A DNA stretch of 64,000 nucleotides from Candidatus Margulisiibacteriota bacterium (lineage in GTDB: Bacteria; Margulisbacteria; Riflemargulisbacteria; GWF2-39-127), in the NCBI GenBank assembly GCA_003242895.1, contig QKMY01000062.1, positions 17,811 to 81,810 on the forward strand, in the 5' to 3' direction. The position numbers and the translations under genes were made by a program. This document shows positions 38,121 through 47,875 of the stretch, piece after piece (the stretch's first letter is position 1; each line of letters opens with the position of its first letter). Below the pieces are notes generated by a model that saw nothing but the letters and a program-made list of their open reading frames with translations, had not been told where the DNA came from and made no database searches.

Positions 38121-38636
38121 TCAAAAGCCAGAACTTACCGTCATTAGCTCATCGGCAGACAGCACCTTATCAATATCAAGCAGCATAACAACTCTTTGGC
38201 CTACTTTGCCAACACCAAGAATGAACTCGGTATTTACATTAGTCCCAAAAACCGGAGTATCTTCAATCTGATCCGGTGAAATATCTAGAACTTCCAACAC
38301 TTTGTCGACAATAATCCCCATAACTATCATACCTCTTTCGGCATAGATTTGAACAACAATAATACACGTTCGCTCGTTGTAATTATTGAAATCCATCCCG
38401 AATTTTAGCCGGATATCAACAACAGGAATAATTTTCCCCCTGAGATTGATTACGCCCTTAACAAAATCCGGCATTTTAGGCACATGGGTAATATTCATTA
38501 AACCGATTATTTCATGTACTTTTAGTATCTCCAAACCATACTCTTCTTCGGCTAGCTGAAAAGTCAAATACTTTTCAGTAATCCCTGCCCTTAAGGCTAT
38601 TGCTGTATCATTTCCTTGAGTCTTAATTGCATTCAT
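38121..38636 (-). CDS. cheW: Chemotaxis coupling protein CheW
   Basis: A 171-residue CheW. After a short leader it reads YLTFQLAEEEYGLEILKVHEI, VKGVINLRGKIIPVVDIRLKFG and GIIVDKVLEVLDI, the two SH3-like lobes that bridge receptors and CheA. AAGGAGGTG sits 7 bases before the ATG at 38636, so I reject a longer frame that starts at 38693. Confidence 0.96.
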   Translation of the reverse strand: MNAIKTQGNDTAIALRAGITEKYLTFQLAEEEYGLEILKVHEIIGLMNITHVPKMPDFVKGVINLRGKIIPVVDIRLKFGMDFNNYNERTCIIVVQIYAERGMIVMGIIVDKVLEVLDISPDQIEDTPVFGTNVNTEFILGVGKVGQRVVMLLDIDKVLSADELMTVSSGF

Positions 38637-38719
38637 TTCTTGCACCTCCTTGTTTACATCCAATAAAATCAACCAAATTATTCTGGGCACCACACTATAA
38701 TAATAACCATTGAACCTAT

Positions 38720-40819
38720 CTACCGAACATCTTCTCTCCCTTCAGCTAGCTTTACCAAGCCTGAGATATCCAGAATAAGTCCAACATTACCATCCGGCAT
38801 AATAGTACAGCCTGATATCCCCGGGATATTTTTCATTGCTTCTCCCAGATTCTTAATTACCACCTGTTGTTGCCCTAATAACTCGTCGATAACCAATCCG
38901 ATCTGATGTCCCTCATTTTCAACGACAACAATAATTGATTGAGACAATATCTGCTCGGCAGTCTCAATATTATATAATTTATTTATCCTGAAAACAGGAA
39001 TAAGCCTATCCTTGAGAGAAATCACTTCACCCTTGTTCACAACTGTAGAAATAATATCTTCATCTGGCCTAATCGATCTAATAATGGAAAGAGAAGGAAT
39101 AATATACCTCTCCTTACCGACACGAACAAACATACCTTCGATAATTGCAAGAGTGAGCGGTAATTTCATAACAAAAAGACTCCCTTTCCCGGGAATCGAA
39201 GAAATATCGACCTGCCCATGCAACATTTCGATATTCTTTTTTACTACATCCATACCAACGCCTCTGCCAGAAACATCCGTAACCGTCTTAGCCGTTGAAA
39301 AACCAGGTTCAAAAACAAGATTGAATATCTCCCAATCGGCAAGGACTTGACCTTCCCGGATAATCCCCCGCTCCTGAGCTTTTGCAAGTATGGTTTCTTT
39401 ATCTAATCCACGTCCATCATCTTGAATCTCAACATAGATACACCCACCCTTATGATAAGCTCTTAATTGAATTAATCCCTTAGGAGGCTTGTCTGCACTA
39501 AGACGCTCTTCGCAGGAACCCTCAATGCCATGATCAAGAGCATTACGAAGCATATGGACCAAAGGATCATGTATTTTATCGACAATTGATTTATCTAATT
39601 CAATATCTTCTCCATGCATCTCAAAATCAATTTCTTTACCGATTTTTTTGGACAGATCGCGAACTAGTCTGGCCATCTTCTGAAACATTGTCTTAAGGGG
39701 TATCATCCGAAGCGACATTCCAGTTTCATGTAATTCGCGAGTTATTTTATCCAATTGGCTTAGATAACGAATAAAGTGAGCAGAAGATATCTCTTTTACC
39801 TCCTGGCATTGGCTTACCATTGATTCAGCAATGACAAGTTCTCCAATCATATCAACTAACCTGTCAAGCCGCTCGGCATCAATTTTTATAGCTTCTCGAA
39901 ACGAATTGTTATTATTATTTTGAATATTATTTGTTGAAATATTTTGTTTAACTTCAGGGAGAGTACCCGCTTCTAAGACAGTGATTTCCTTCTTATTCGG
40001 ACTTGTTTTTTTCGTTTCCCTTTTTCCTGACACCGCCGACTTAATCTTATCAATCAAGACTAAAACAGCGTTCCCCGTAGAAACTGTGGTCCCGGAGGAA
40101 ATAAATTTAGTAAAGTTTTCTATGAGTTCCTTCATTAAATCTGCGATTTCAAAGGTTAAATCGACAAGATCTCCGACTAAAATAATTTTGCCTTTTCTTA
40201 CCATATCGAGCAAATTTTCAGCTTCATGAGAAAGAGATCTGATCTCGTCCAATTCAAGAAACCCGGCAACACCTTTTATTGTGTGGAACGCTCGAAAAAC
40301 TGCGTTAATAGCATCTTCATTTGCTGGGTCCTTTTCTAAAATCAATAATTGATTATTAACATCATGAACATGTTCCAGCGCCTCAATTACAAAATCCCCC
40401 AGAAGGTCAAGATCTCCTTTAAGACTATTGGGTTCTCTTCCTGATTCGACGCCAACTTGTTTACTTGGCTCCACTTGTTTGACAGGAAGTTCTTTTTCAT
40501 CGATAGCAAGTTCAGGGGGAAATACAATTTCAGTGACTGTGCGCCCGTTACAAATAACTTCCTGAATTACCATTACAGTTTTGCCAATAACATCAAATGA
40601 AGCAGAAACATCAGAAACATTCTCAAGCATTATGTCTCCAATAATCTTAGTAAGTTCGACGGCAGCAGCCGAAATCAACGAAAAATCCCCTGACGCTGTC
40701 AATTCCGCAATTTCTTCAAGTCTTGTATGAAGGTCCGCTAAAGCTTGCAAGTCAGCATAATCTGCTAAAACAAGGGCTTCAGCTAAACCTTCTACTTTCT
40801 CCTTGATATTGTCTGTCAC
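38720..40819 (-). CDS. cheA: Chemotaxis sensor histidine kinase CheA
   Basis: A 699-residue CheA beginning with GTG after GGAGGAG. An atypical N-terminal extension (about 1-130, helical, followed by a PVKQVEPSKQ linker) precedes the Hpt domain, whose phospho-His179 is in RAFHTIKGVAGFLEL. A second helical region, then dimerisation (IKIDAERLDRLVDMIGELVI), the ATPase (LLVHMLRNALDHGIE-like segment, DDGRGLD, VSGRGVGMDVVKKNIE) and the CheW-like regulatory domain. It has no P2 domain of the classical sequence that I can identify. First gene of the leftward che operon. Confidence 0.97.
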   Translation of the reverse strand: MTDNIKEKVEGLAEALVLADYADLQALADLHTRLEEIAELTASGDFSLISAAAVELTKIIGDIMLENVSDVSASFDVIGKTVMVIQEVICNGRTVTEIVFPPELAIDEKELPVKQVEPSKQVGVESGREPNSLKGDLDLLGDFVIEALEHVHDVNNQLLILEKDPANEDAINAVFRAFHTIKGVAGFLELDEIRSLSHEAENLLDMVRKGKIILVGDLVDLTFEIADLMKELIENFTKFISSGTTVSTGNAVLVLIDKIKSAVSGKRETKKTSPNKKEITVLEAGTLPEVKQNISTNNIQNNNNNSFREAIKIDAERLDRLVDMIGELVIAESMVSQCQEVKEISSAHFIRYLSQLDKITRELHETGMSLRMIPLKTMFQKMARLVRDLSKKIGKEIDFEMHGEDIELDKSIVDKIHDPLVHMLRNALDHGIEGSCEERLSADKPPKGLIQLRAYHKGGCIYVEIQDDGRGLDKETILAKAQERGIIREGQVLADWEIFNLVFEPGFSTAKTVTDVSGRGVGMDVVKKNIEMLHGQVDISSIPGKGSLFVMKLPLTLAIIEGMFVRVGKERYIIPSLSIIRSIRPDEDIISTVVNKGEVISLKDRLIPVFRINKLYNIETAEQILSQSIIVVVENEGHQIGLVIDELLGQQQVVIKNLGEAMKNIPGISGCTIMPDGNVGLILDISGLVKLAEGREDVR

Positions 40820-40953
40820 AGCGACTCCTCCTCAATACGGACATAACTCCCCTGATCACAAGACTATATAATCAGAAGGAGAAAACAATTTATTCTTGAA
40901 ACAGCGCATATGAATTATGCATTTTTGCAAAAACACTTTTATAATTTACTTTT

Positions 40954-40983
40954 ATTATATATTTTATAAAACCTTAAAGTCAA
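40954..40983 (-). promoter_or_regulatory. Promoter of the che operon
   Basis: Minus strand TTGACT (40978-40983), 18-base spacer, perfect TATAAT (40954-40959), about 130 bases before the cheA start. No sigma-28 type chemotaxis promoter was recognised. Confidence 0.6.
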
Positions 40984-41050
40984 TTTTCTCAACAATTAAC
41001 GGCTTTTATGCTTGTTTAAAAAATATTAAATATAATACATTATACAAGTC

Positions 41051-41153
41051 AAAAAACTTAGCCGCAGAGTAATTTGATAAGCCGGAAAAACAAATATACT
41101 TATCAGCAATACATGCAATATTGTCGCTATTGATTATTGACCCGCCGGCTAAG
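41051..41153 (-). ncRNA. Candidate multibranched structured RNA ending in a terminator-like U-run
   Basis: Minus strand: CTTAGCCG (41146-41153) pairs with CGGCTAAG (41057-41064), immediately followed by six Ts (41051-41056). Inside this closing stem are CAATA/TATTG (41135-41139 with 41116-41120) and TGATAAG/CTTATCA (41099-41105 with 41075-41081), giving a three-way junction. A second copy of AGCCGG (41080-41085 on the plus strand) could compete for the closing arm. Just upstream is a GCAAT/ATTGC hairpin (41170-41183). It may end the chemoreceptor message, be a small RNA, or be a switch. The rest of the 476-base gap holds only the che promoter. Confidence 0.4.
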
Positions 41154-41295
41154 CGATTGGTTGTTAATTGCAATAGAAATTGCCGCATCCCTAAAACAGC
41201 AAAAAAACTATACTTGAAAATAACACCCAGGACAAAGGGAAGGCCATGTTAACTCGTTACCTAACGCAACACGATTCGAGCAAAACGCAAATCCA

Positions 41296-43440
41296 TTAAA
41301 ATTCCGAGAAATCATCATCATCGAGAGGTATTACTTTCTCTGCAAGTTTCAGCCTCTTATTAATTTGGGGGGGTTCCTTTTCATATGAGGAATCTTTGAT
41401 ATCAGGACGACGCAGCTCATTTTTTTTTGGAAGAGGGTTGGTTAAATCAGAGATCCCGGCATCCTGTGAGTCTGATTGCCCATAGATCATTACATTTAAT
41501 CCTTTTACCATATCATTAAGCTCTTTTGCCTGACCCAAAAGCTTACTGCTTGCTAATGCAGTCTCCTCTGCGCCAAAAGCATTTGTTTGCGTAACCTTAT
41601 TCATTTGGGCAACTGCCATATTCACCTGGGCCACGCCTCTTGACTGTTCTTCGCTGGCCTCAGTAACCTCTCCGATCAAATCAGTTACCTTTGCAATCCC
41701 GTCTATTATTTTAGTCAATATATCTGCGACTTCTCCAGTCTCTGTCACCCCAGCTACAGCGTGCTTCTGAGAACCTTCAATGAGAGCAGCCGTCGTTTTG
41801 GCGGCTTCTGCGCTACGCTGGGCAAGATTCCTTACTTCTCCGGCTACCACGGCGAATCCTTTGCCGGCGTCTCCGGCCCTGGCTGCTTCAACTGCGGCAT
41901 TCAGTGCCAGCAGATTCGTTTGAAATGCAATCTCGTCGATTGTCTTAACTATCTTTGCCATTTCGTCAGAAGAAGATTTTATGTTATAAATTGCATCACT
42001 CATATTTATCATAGCGTTCATACTCTTATCTGCAGCATTTCGGACTTCGTTTATCATTGTATTAGATTGTTTTGCATTATCAGCGTTCTGGGTAACCATG
42101 GATGCCATTTCTTCCAAGGACGAGGATATCTGTTCCAAACTGGAGGCCTGCATATTGGCACCATCTGCCATCTGTTGACTAGAGGTCGCAACCTGCTCTG
42201 ATACCGAAGAAACGTGCTTTGAACCTGAGCTTATGCGATTTGCAATATAAGCGATCTGACCAACGAGGCTTCGTGATACAAACAGCCAGATAAAAAAAGC
42301 AAGAACTGAAGCAATGAATGATATAACCGCAATTATTAAAAAATTCTTTTTTCCGGTTGAAGAAATAAGATTAACAGAAGAATACATCTCTTCATCATAG
42401 GTACCGGCACCAATAATCCAATCCCATTGTTTATAATAAACGAAACGAACGGTCTTCATTCGAGCCTCTTTTTCATCTATGCCTTTCCAGGGATAATGAG
42501 ATTCTCCGATTTCATCGATACCTAATTTTTTAGCACGGGTAATTATATCTTGAATGAAAAATTTCCCCTCCGTATCTTTTTCATCCCAGATAAGTTCCCC
42601 ATCACGTTTGCCATCTTTTGATACAAGATAATTTCCTTTGGAATCCAGGACATATACATATCCGGACTGCCCTATTTTTATTTTCGTAATTTGTTCGCGG
42701 ATATTAGTTAAAGCATCTTCTTTCATTCCGACGTAAAGCATTCCAATGACTTTATTATCAGCATTAAAAAGAGGATCATAGGCAGTAATACACCAAGAAT
42801 CCACAACAAATGCCCGCCCTACGAAACGCTGCCCGTTTAGGATTGCCGCTAATACGGGATTAGGACTGCCATCCGGGTTTTTAAAGGGAATATAAGTTCC
42901 GATAGCCCTCGTTCCTTCTTTTGTAATAACATTAGTCGCAATCCGAAGCATGTCTCCGTCTTCATTCATCCTTTGAAATACAGTACAGGCACCTCCAATG
43001 AGCTCCTGTACCTTATCAACTACTAGAGTTTCTTGTCCTTTATCGGCATTCTGCCCAAACCATTTTTTTCCAACCAGCACTTTGGGAAGGTCAAGTTTCG
43101 TCAAATCATGATTAAATTGATTTTTTGCTTCCCACGTGATATTTTCAGAAGCGCTAAATACCCCACCTTCCCGGCTTAAGATATCTTTCGCAACATTCAA
43201 GGAATTATTCATACTATTTTCAATTAATTTTTGTGAAATATCGCACATCAGATATACATCTTTCACCGCATTGTCTAGCGTTATATAAGCTAATTTCCGG
43301 CTTTCCTGAGTTGCTATCGTTATTACTTTCTTATTTTGACTATAGACAACACCACCGATAATAAGCAAAGGTGTTATTGTCAAAAATATTCCGATGAGTA
43401 ATAATTTTTTTTGAAGGGTTAATTTAACTTTATCTGACAT
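41296..43440 (-). CDS. Methyl-accepting chemotaxis protein with double-Cache-type sensor
   Basis: A 714-residue chemoreceptor. First membrane helix about residues 12-32, an extracytoplasmic Cache_3/Cache_2-like region of about 320 residues (for example [42 protein letters not shown]), second helix about 360-385, then the signalling coiled coil. The tip reads [20 protein letters not shown] followed by [21 protein letters not shown] flexible tail ends [12 protein letters not shown], an acidic-aromatic end seen in some receptors and possibly a docking site. The ATG at 43440 has GAAGGAG; an open frame reaches 43482. Its gene lies just before the che operon on the same strand. Confidence 0.94.
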   Translation of the reverse strand: MSDKVKLTLQKKLLLIGIFLTITPLLIIGGVVYSQNKKVITIATQESRKLAYITLDNAVKDVYLMCDISQKLIENSMNNSLNVAKDILSREGGVFSASENITWEAKNQFNHDLTKLDLPKVLVGKKWFGQNADKGQETLVVDKVQELIGGACTVFQRMNEDGDMLRIATNVITKEGTRAIGTYIPFKNPDGSPNPVLAAILNGQRFVGRAFVVDSWCITAYDPLFNADNKVIGMLYVGMKEDALTNIREQITKIKIGQSGYVYVLDSKGNYLVSKDGKRDGELIWDEKDTEGKFFIQDIITRAKKLGIDEIGESHYPWKGIDEKEARMKTVRFVYYKQWDWIIGAGTYDEEMYSSVNLISSTGKKNFLIIAVISFIASVLAFFIWLFVSRSLVGQIAYIANRISSGSKHVSSVSEQVATSSQQMADGANMQASSLEQISSSLEEMASMVTQNADNAKQSNTMINEVRNAADKSMNAMINMSDAIYNIKSSSDEMAKIVKTIDEIAFQTNLLALNAAVEAARAGDAGKGFAVVAGEVRNLAQRSAEAAKTTAALIEGSQKHAVAGVTETGEVADILTKIIDGIAKVTDLIGEVTEASEEQSRGVAQVNMAVAQMNKVTQTNAFGAEETALASSKLLGQAKELNDMVKGLNVMIYGQSDSQDAGISDLTNPLPKKNELRRPDIKDSSYEKEPPQINKRLKLAEKVIPLDDDDFSEF

Positions 43441-43585
43441 ATACAGCTCCTTCTTACTTAAACAGGATATAAAATCAATCAATAAAAAACAAAACGCATT
43501 AGATATTCAAAATATTAGAGTAAATCAAATAAACATAGATTTAAAGGTTACATTGAGATAAATAATAAAGACAACTATATTTTTG

Positions 43586-43615
43586 ATTATAATATTTAAA
43601 TAAAGAGTAAGTCAA
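43586..43615 (-). promoter_or_regulatory. Promoter of the Cache chemoreceptor gene
   Basis: Minus strand TTGACT (43610-43615), 18-base spacer, TATAAT (43586-43591), about 140 bases before the ATG. The same TTGACT-N18-TATAAT layout as the che operon promoter, which suggests they are expressed together. Confidence 0.6.
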
Positions 43616-43647
43616 ATAGTGAGAACTTGACAAAAAAAATTGTAAGC

Positions 43648-44706
43648 TCAGGATATAAACATTGCATCCCCAAAACTAAAAAACCTATAGTTTTCTGCTT
43701 TGGCGATAGTATAAGCATTTAAGATGGATTTCCTGTTATAAAACGCAGAGACAAGAAGCAATAGCGATGAACCGGGAAGATGAAAATTAGTCACAATTCC
43801 ATCAACTACCTTAAACTGATATCCGGGATAAATAAAAATAGAGGTTTTTCCTGATAACGGCGTTATCTCTCCAGTAATCATTTCGTCAGCGATTGTCTCA
43901 AGAACCCTAACGGAAGTTGTACCAACAGCAATAACCCTGTGTCCGGAAGCTTTCGCTTGATTAATAGCTTGTATTGCTGAGGAGGTAATTTCATAATACT
44001 CTTCATGCATGATATGGTCGGTTATCACTTCTGCTTTGACCGGCAAAAAAGTACCTAACCCAACATGGAGCGTCACATCAACTACGGTTATGCCTTTTTT
44101 CGCAATTTCTCCCAGTAATTTTTCAGTAAAATGCAGGCCGGCGGTCGGAGCCGCAGATGATCCTCGCTTCGAAGCAAATACCGTTTGATACCGTTCTTTC
44201 AATTCACAAGGAGAAAGCCGGGTGCTCTGTAAATTAATGTATGGGGGAAGCGGAACATTTCCGATAGCATCAATGATTTCCCAGAAATCACCCTGATACC
44301 GAAATTTTACAAGCCGTTTTCCTTCTTCACAAAAACCAATAATCTCAGCCGCCAGGCTATTAGAAAAAAATACTATGTCGCCTAATTTCAGGCGTTTTGC
44401 CGGGCGACAGATTACCTCCCAGATATCTTGTCCTTTCTCTGACAACAACAAAAACTCAATCTTAGCGCCAGTCTCTTTCCGGCCAAAGATCCTTGCAGGA
44501 AATACACTCGTGTTGTTTCGCACAAGAACATCCCCGGGATTAAGATAATGAACAAGATCGTGAAAAAGTCCATGATTGATTGTGTTATGTTGTTTATCCA
44601 GCACCATTAATCGGGAATTATCTCGTTTTTGCGCCGGACTTTGGGCAATATACCGCTCTTCGAGCTGATACTCGTACGATGACAACTGAAAGTTTTCATC
44701 ATGCAT
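43648..44706 (-). CDS. queA: S-adenosylmethionine:tRNA ribosyltransferase-isomerase QueA
   Basis: A 352-residue QueA, which builds the epoxyqueuosine ring on tRNA. Typical segments: YQLEERYIAQSPAQKRDNSR, GDVLVRNNTSVFPARIFGRK, GSSAAPTAGLHFTEKLL, HVGLGTFLPV and THAEYYEI-like EEYYEITS. The frame is open back to 44931 but that part is the queH gene in another frame; Met at 44706 (or 44718) is the start, overlapping the queH stop. QueH, encoded just before, performs the next step of the same pathway. Confidence 0.94.
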   Translation of the reverse strand: MHDENFQLSSYEYQLEERYIAQSPAQKRDNSRLMVLDKQHNTINHGLFHDLVHYLNPGDVLVRNNTSVFPARIFGRKETGAKIEFLLLSEKGQDIWEVICRPAKRLKLGDIVFFSNSLAAEIIGFCEEGKRLVKFRYQGDFWEIIDAIGNVPLPPYINLQSTRLSPCELKERYQTVFASKRGSSAAPTAGLHFTEKLLGEIAKKGITVVDVTLHVGLGTFLPVKAEVITDHIMHEEYYEITSSAIQAINQAKASGHRVIAVGTTSVRVLETIADEMITGEITPLSGKTSIFIYPGYQFKVVDGIVTNFHLPGSSLLLLVSAFYNRKSILNAYTIAKAENYRFFSFGDAMFIS

Positions 44707-45304
44707 TATTTGATCCATCCTCAATCTTTTGTAATATCCGAGTAACCTGTTTGATACTCCCCTTCTGTTTTTTTTCAGCAGAAAATCTCTCATATTCCGA
44801 AAAAATACATCCGCAATACTGTTGTCGATAAAGTTTCTGTTTAATAGCATTCTTCTTCCCATTATGAAACAGAGAACGAAAATCATGATAGAAAAAATCG
44901 ACGGAATATTTCTTGGCAGCCTCCTGTCCAAGACGAATAATCAAATCATGGTTCTGATAAGGGCTTACCAGCAACGTGGTTGAAAACGAAGAGTATCCTT
45001 CTTTGCGTGCCTGATCGGCAGTTGCCTCAAGCCTTCTTTTATAGCATTGCTCACACCGGGAAAGACCAAATGAATTGTGACCAATAACTGACTCGATATC
45101 ATAGGTGCCATCAATATAAAAACCGAGTCTTTTTTTTTCCATAAAGGATTCAAAACTTTTTAACCGCAATTCAAACTCAACGTAGGGATGAATATATGGG
45201 TTGAAGAAATAGAAAGCTCCGGACAGAAATGGCTGGTCCTCTACCCAGTCAATTATTATACTGGAACAAGGGGCACAGCAGGCATGGAACAAAATTTTCT
45301 TCAT
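44699..45304 (-). CDS. queH: Epoxyqueuosine reductase QueH
   Basis: A 201-residue QueH. Cysteine motifs for metal clusters: LFHACCAPCS at the start, SRCEQCYKRRL in the middle and QQYCGCIFSEYE near the end. It reduces epoxyqueuosine to queuosine in tRNA without the cobalamin of QueG, an arrangement common in anaerobes. Overlaps the end of the RNase J gene by 4 bases and the start of queA. Confidence 0.95.
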   Translation of the reverse strand: MKKILFHACCAPCSSIIIDWVEDQPFLSGAFYFFNPYIHPYVEFELRLKSFESFMEKKRLGFYIDGTYDIESVIGHNSFGLSRCEQCYKRRLEATADQARKEGYSSFSTTLLVSPYQNHDLIIRLGQEAAKKYSVDFFYHDFRSLFHNGKKNAIKQKLYRQQYCGCIFSEYERFSAEKKQKGSIKQVTRILQKIEDGSNNA

Positions 45305-46965
45305 ATTTCCAAAATGCTGGGAACAATTAAAGGCCGGCGCTTTGTCTGCGTATAAACATACTCGGAGAGATCTTTCATCAAGGTTTTCTTCAGACTTTTC
45401 TTCTCATATTCAGGTTCTGCCGAATTATAATCTGCGATGATCTCTTCAATCTTCTGTATTATGTCCGCCCTTAGTTCTGGAGCTTCTTTCATATAGATAA
45501 ACCCTCTTGTATGCAACTTCACCTCAGACAACAGTTGGCTGGTATCTTTCCTGAGTGCAAACGAAGTTATTAGAATACCATCTCGTGAAAGCAGCTTTCG
45601 GTCCGCCTGAACTATATTATACGGTTCATCTTCAGCAAGTCCGTCAATGAGAACAGCTTCACCCGGAACGTGATCAACAACTTTACCTTCATTATCAGAA
45701 AAAGCCAGAACATCTCCGTTTTCCAGAACAAAAATATTATTCCTTGGGATTCCAACGCTGTCGGCCAATTCTGCGTGGGCAACGAGATGTCGGTATTCAC
45801 CATGGATCGGAATAAAAAACTTCGGACGGACCAGATTTATTAACAATCGAAGCTCTTCCTGGCAAGCATGCCCACTTACATGAACTTCAAAGTCCTGTTC
45901 ATAGATAACTTGAGCCCCTCTGCGAAATATATTATTAATAACCTTATTAACCCCTTTTTCATTCCCGGGAATAGGAGTACCGGACAGTACCACACAATCA
46001 TTTTCATTGATACTGATACCTTTATAATCTTCCCTGCTCATTCGAGCGATAACACTCATGGATTCTCCCTGACTGCCCGTCGTAATAATAAGAGTTCTTT
46101 CAGGAGGAATACTTTGCAATTGATGCAGAGAAATCAGGGTATCATCTTGATAATGAAGATATCCGTTTTCGTGTGCTTTTAATGTAACTTCTTCCATACT
46201 TCGCCCGATAACAGCAACTTTGCGATGATGTTTGCGTGCAGTATTAATTGCCTGCTGGATACGATGAACATTGGACGCGAAGGTGACAATAACAATTCTT
46301 TTATGAGAGGCTTTACGGAAAATTCGGTCAAAAGTTTCCCCGACCACTCTTTCTGACAACCCGAATCCCTCGGTATCTGCGTTAGTACTATCAGAAAGGA
46401 GCGCAAGCACTCCCTCGTCACCTAACTGCGCAAAACGGTTCAAGTCCATGACCTTGCCGTCAATCGGCGTATGATCAACTTTGAAATCGCCGGAATGGAT
46501 AATTGTTCCAACCGGAGTCTTAATACTTAACGCCACCCCATCAGGGATACTATGGCTGACTCGCATGAATTCGACTTCGAATTCATCGATGATAACTTTT
46601 TGTGCCGGCTTAACAACATTAAGCAAATCCTCAGAATACATATTTTTCCTTAGTTTTGACTCGGCCAATGCTAAGGTAAGCTTTGTTCCATAAATAGGCA
46701 CCGTTATTTCTTTAAACAGATTATAAAGTGCCCCGACATGGTCTTCATGCCCATGGGTCAAAATAACTGCTTTAACTTTTTCTTTGTTTTCCCGTATATA
46801 AGTAAAGTCAGGAATAACCTTATCAATTCCAAACATCTCAGAATCAGGAAACATCATCCCGACATCCACAATTATAATGCTCCCGTTATATTCGAAAGCC
46901 ATCATATTCTTTCCTATACCATCAAGACCCCCCAAAATAATTAATTTTAAGTTTTTATTATTCAA
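45301..46965 (-). CDS. rnj: Ribonuclease J
   Basis: A 554-residue metallo-beta-lactamase/beta-CASP ribonuclease. Zinc motif HGHEDHVGAL at about 71-80, SHSIPDGVALSI, GDFKVDHTPIDGK, and beta-CASP GTPIPGNEKGVNKVIN with VSGHACQEELRLL. It performs 5'-end mRNA decay and maturation. The gene starts with a TTG codon shortly after the dapA stop, with AAGAAG before it. The dapA-rnj order matches Firmicutes. Confidence 0.96.
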   Translation of the reverse strand: MNNKNLKLIILGGLDGIGKNMMAFEYNGSIIIVDVGMMFPDSEMFGIDKVIPDFTYIRENKEKVKAVILTHGHEDHVGALYNLFKEITVPIYGTKLTLALAESKLRKNMYSEDLLNVVKPAQKVIIDEFEVEFMRVSHSIPDGVALSIKTPVGTIIHSGDFKVDHTPIDGKVMDLNRFAQLGDEGVLALLSDSTNADTEGFGLSERVVGETFDRIFRKASHKRIVIVTFASNVHRIQQAINTARKHHRKVAVIGRSMEEVTLKAHENGYLHYQDDTLISLHQLQSIPPERTLIITTGSQGESMSVIARMSREDYKGISINENDCVVLSGTPIPGNEKGVNKVINNIFRRGAQVIYEQDFEVHVSGHACQEELRLLINLVRPKFFIPIHGEYRHLVAHAELADSVGIPRNNIFVLENGDVLAFSDNEGKVVDHVPGEAVLIDGLAEDEPYNIVQADRKLLSRDGILITSFALRKDTSQLLSEVKLHTRGFIYMKEAPELRADIIQKIEEIIADYNSAEPEYEKKSLKKTLMKDLSEYVYTQTKRRPLIVPSILEI

Positions 46966-46966
46966 A

Positions 46967-47851
46967 TTAAATCTTCTTTATTTGTTGTAAGACTGAGCAG
47001 ATCTCAGCTTTTTCCTTATCGGTAGCATCAATAAGCGGCAAACGAGGCACGCCAACCTCTTTCCAGCACATCGACAATGCAGCTTTTACAGGTGTAGGGT
47101 TAGCTGTGATAAACAAAACTTTAAATAAAGGCATGAGCACCTCATGAAGAGCATCAGCGGCAGCAACCTCCCCCGAAACATAAGCATTTATCATTTGGCT
47201 CATTTCCTGACCAGCCACATGAGCTGCAACAGAAATAATTCCATACCCTCCTGCTTTAAGTACAGGTAGCGTCAGAGCATCATCCCCGCTATAGACCATA
47301 AAATCTGAAGGAGCCTGTTCGATGATGGACTTGATCTGGTTAAGGTCGCCGGAGGCTTCTTTAATTGCTACATAATTATTAATCGGCGATAATCTCTTAA
47401 CCGTATCGGGTAGCATATTAACACCTGTCCTCCCGGGAATATTGTAGATTATCAAAGGGAGCTTTGTTGACTGGGCAATCGCGCTGAAATGTTGATACAT
47501 CCCTTCTTGAGATGGTTTATTGTAATAAGGAACAACCACCATTGCGCCGTCAATACCTATATCCTGAGCCACCTGGGTCGAATGAATTGTAGTCCTTGTA
47601 CAATTTGAACCCGTCCCGGCTATGATTGAGGCTTTCTTACCAACTGCAGATTTGACTGCCCTATATAGCTCAAATTCTTCCTCATGCGTTAACGTAGGAG
47701 ATTCGCCTGTTGTTCCTGTAACGACGATTCCTTCAGTACCGGTTTGAACAAGCATATCAGCTAAGTCTGCAGCTTTTTTATAATCAACCGCACCTTGTCC
47801 ATCAAATGGAGTTATCATCGCGGTTAATAATCTTCCGAATCTTTCTCTCAT
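46967..47851 (-). CDS. dapA: 4-hydroxy-tetrahydrodipicolinate synthase
   Basis: A 294-residue DapA condensing pyruvate with aspartate semialdehyde in lysine/diaminopimelate synthesis. VTGTTGESPTLTHEE, the Tyr of IIYNIPGRTG, and the Schiff-base Lys of YVAIKEASGDL are present. AAGGAGG precedes the ATG. With asd and dapB it supplies diaminopimelate for peptidoglycan; lysC is not in the window. Confidence 0.97.
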   Translation of the reverse strand: MRERFGRLLTAMITPFDGQGAVDYKKAADLADMLVQTGTEGIVVTGTTGESPTLTHEEEFELYRAVKSAVGKKASIIAGTGSNCTRTTIHSTQVAQDIGIDGAMVVVPYYNKPSQEGMYQHFSAIAQSTKLPLIIYNIPGRTGVNMLPDTVKRLSPINNYVAIKEASGDLNQIKSIIEQAPSDFMVYSGDDALTLPVLKAGGYGIISVAAHVAGQEMSQMINAYVSGEVAAADALHEVLMPLFKVLFITANPTPVKAALSMCWKEVGVPRLPLIDATDKEKAEICSVLQQIKKI

Positions 47852-47875
47852 TATTTTCCTCCTTGTTATTATAAA

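Noticed and set aside
41006..41188. 60-residue minus-strand frame upstream of cheA
   Set aside because: It lies across the stems and U-run of the candidate structured RNA, has no ribosome site and no recognisable family.
41051..41230. Cyclic-di-GMP riboswitch upstream of cheA
   Set aside because: The conserved core sequences of class I GEMM are absent, though the fold is branched.
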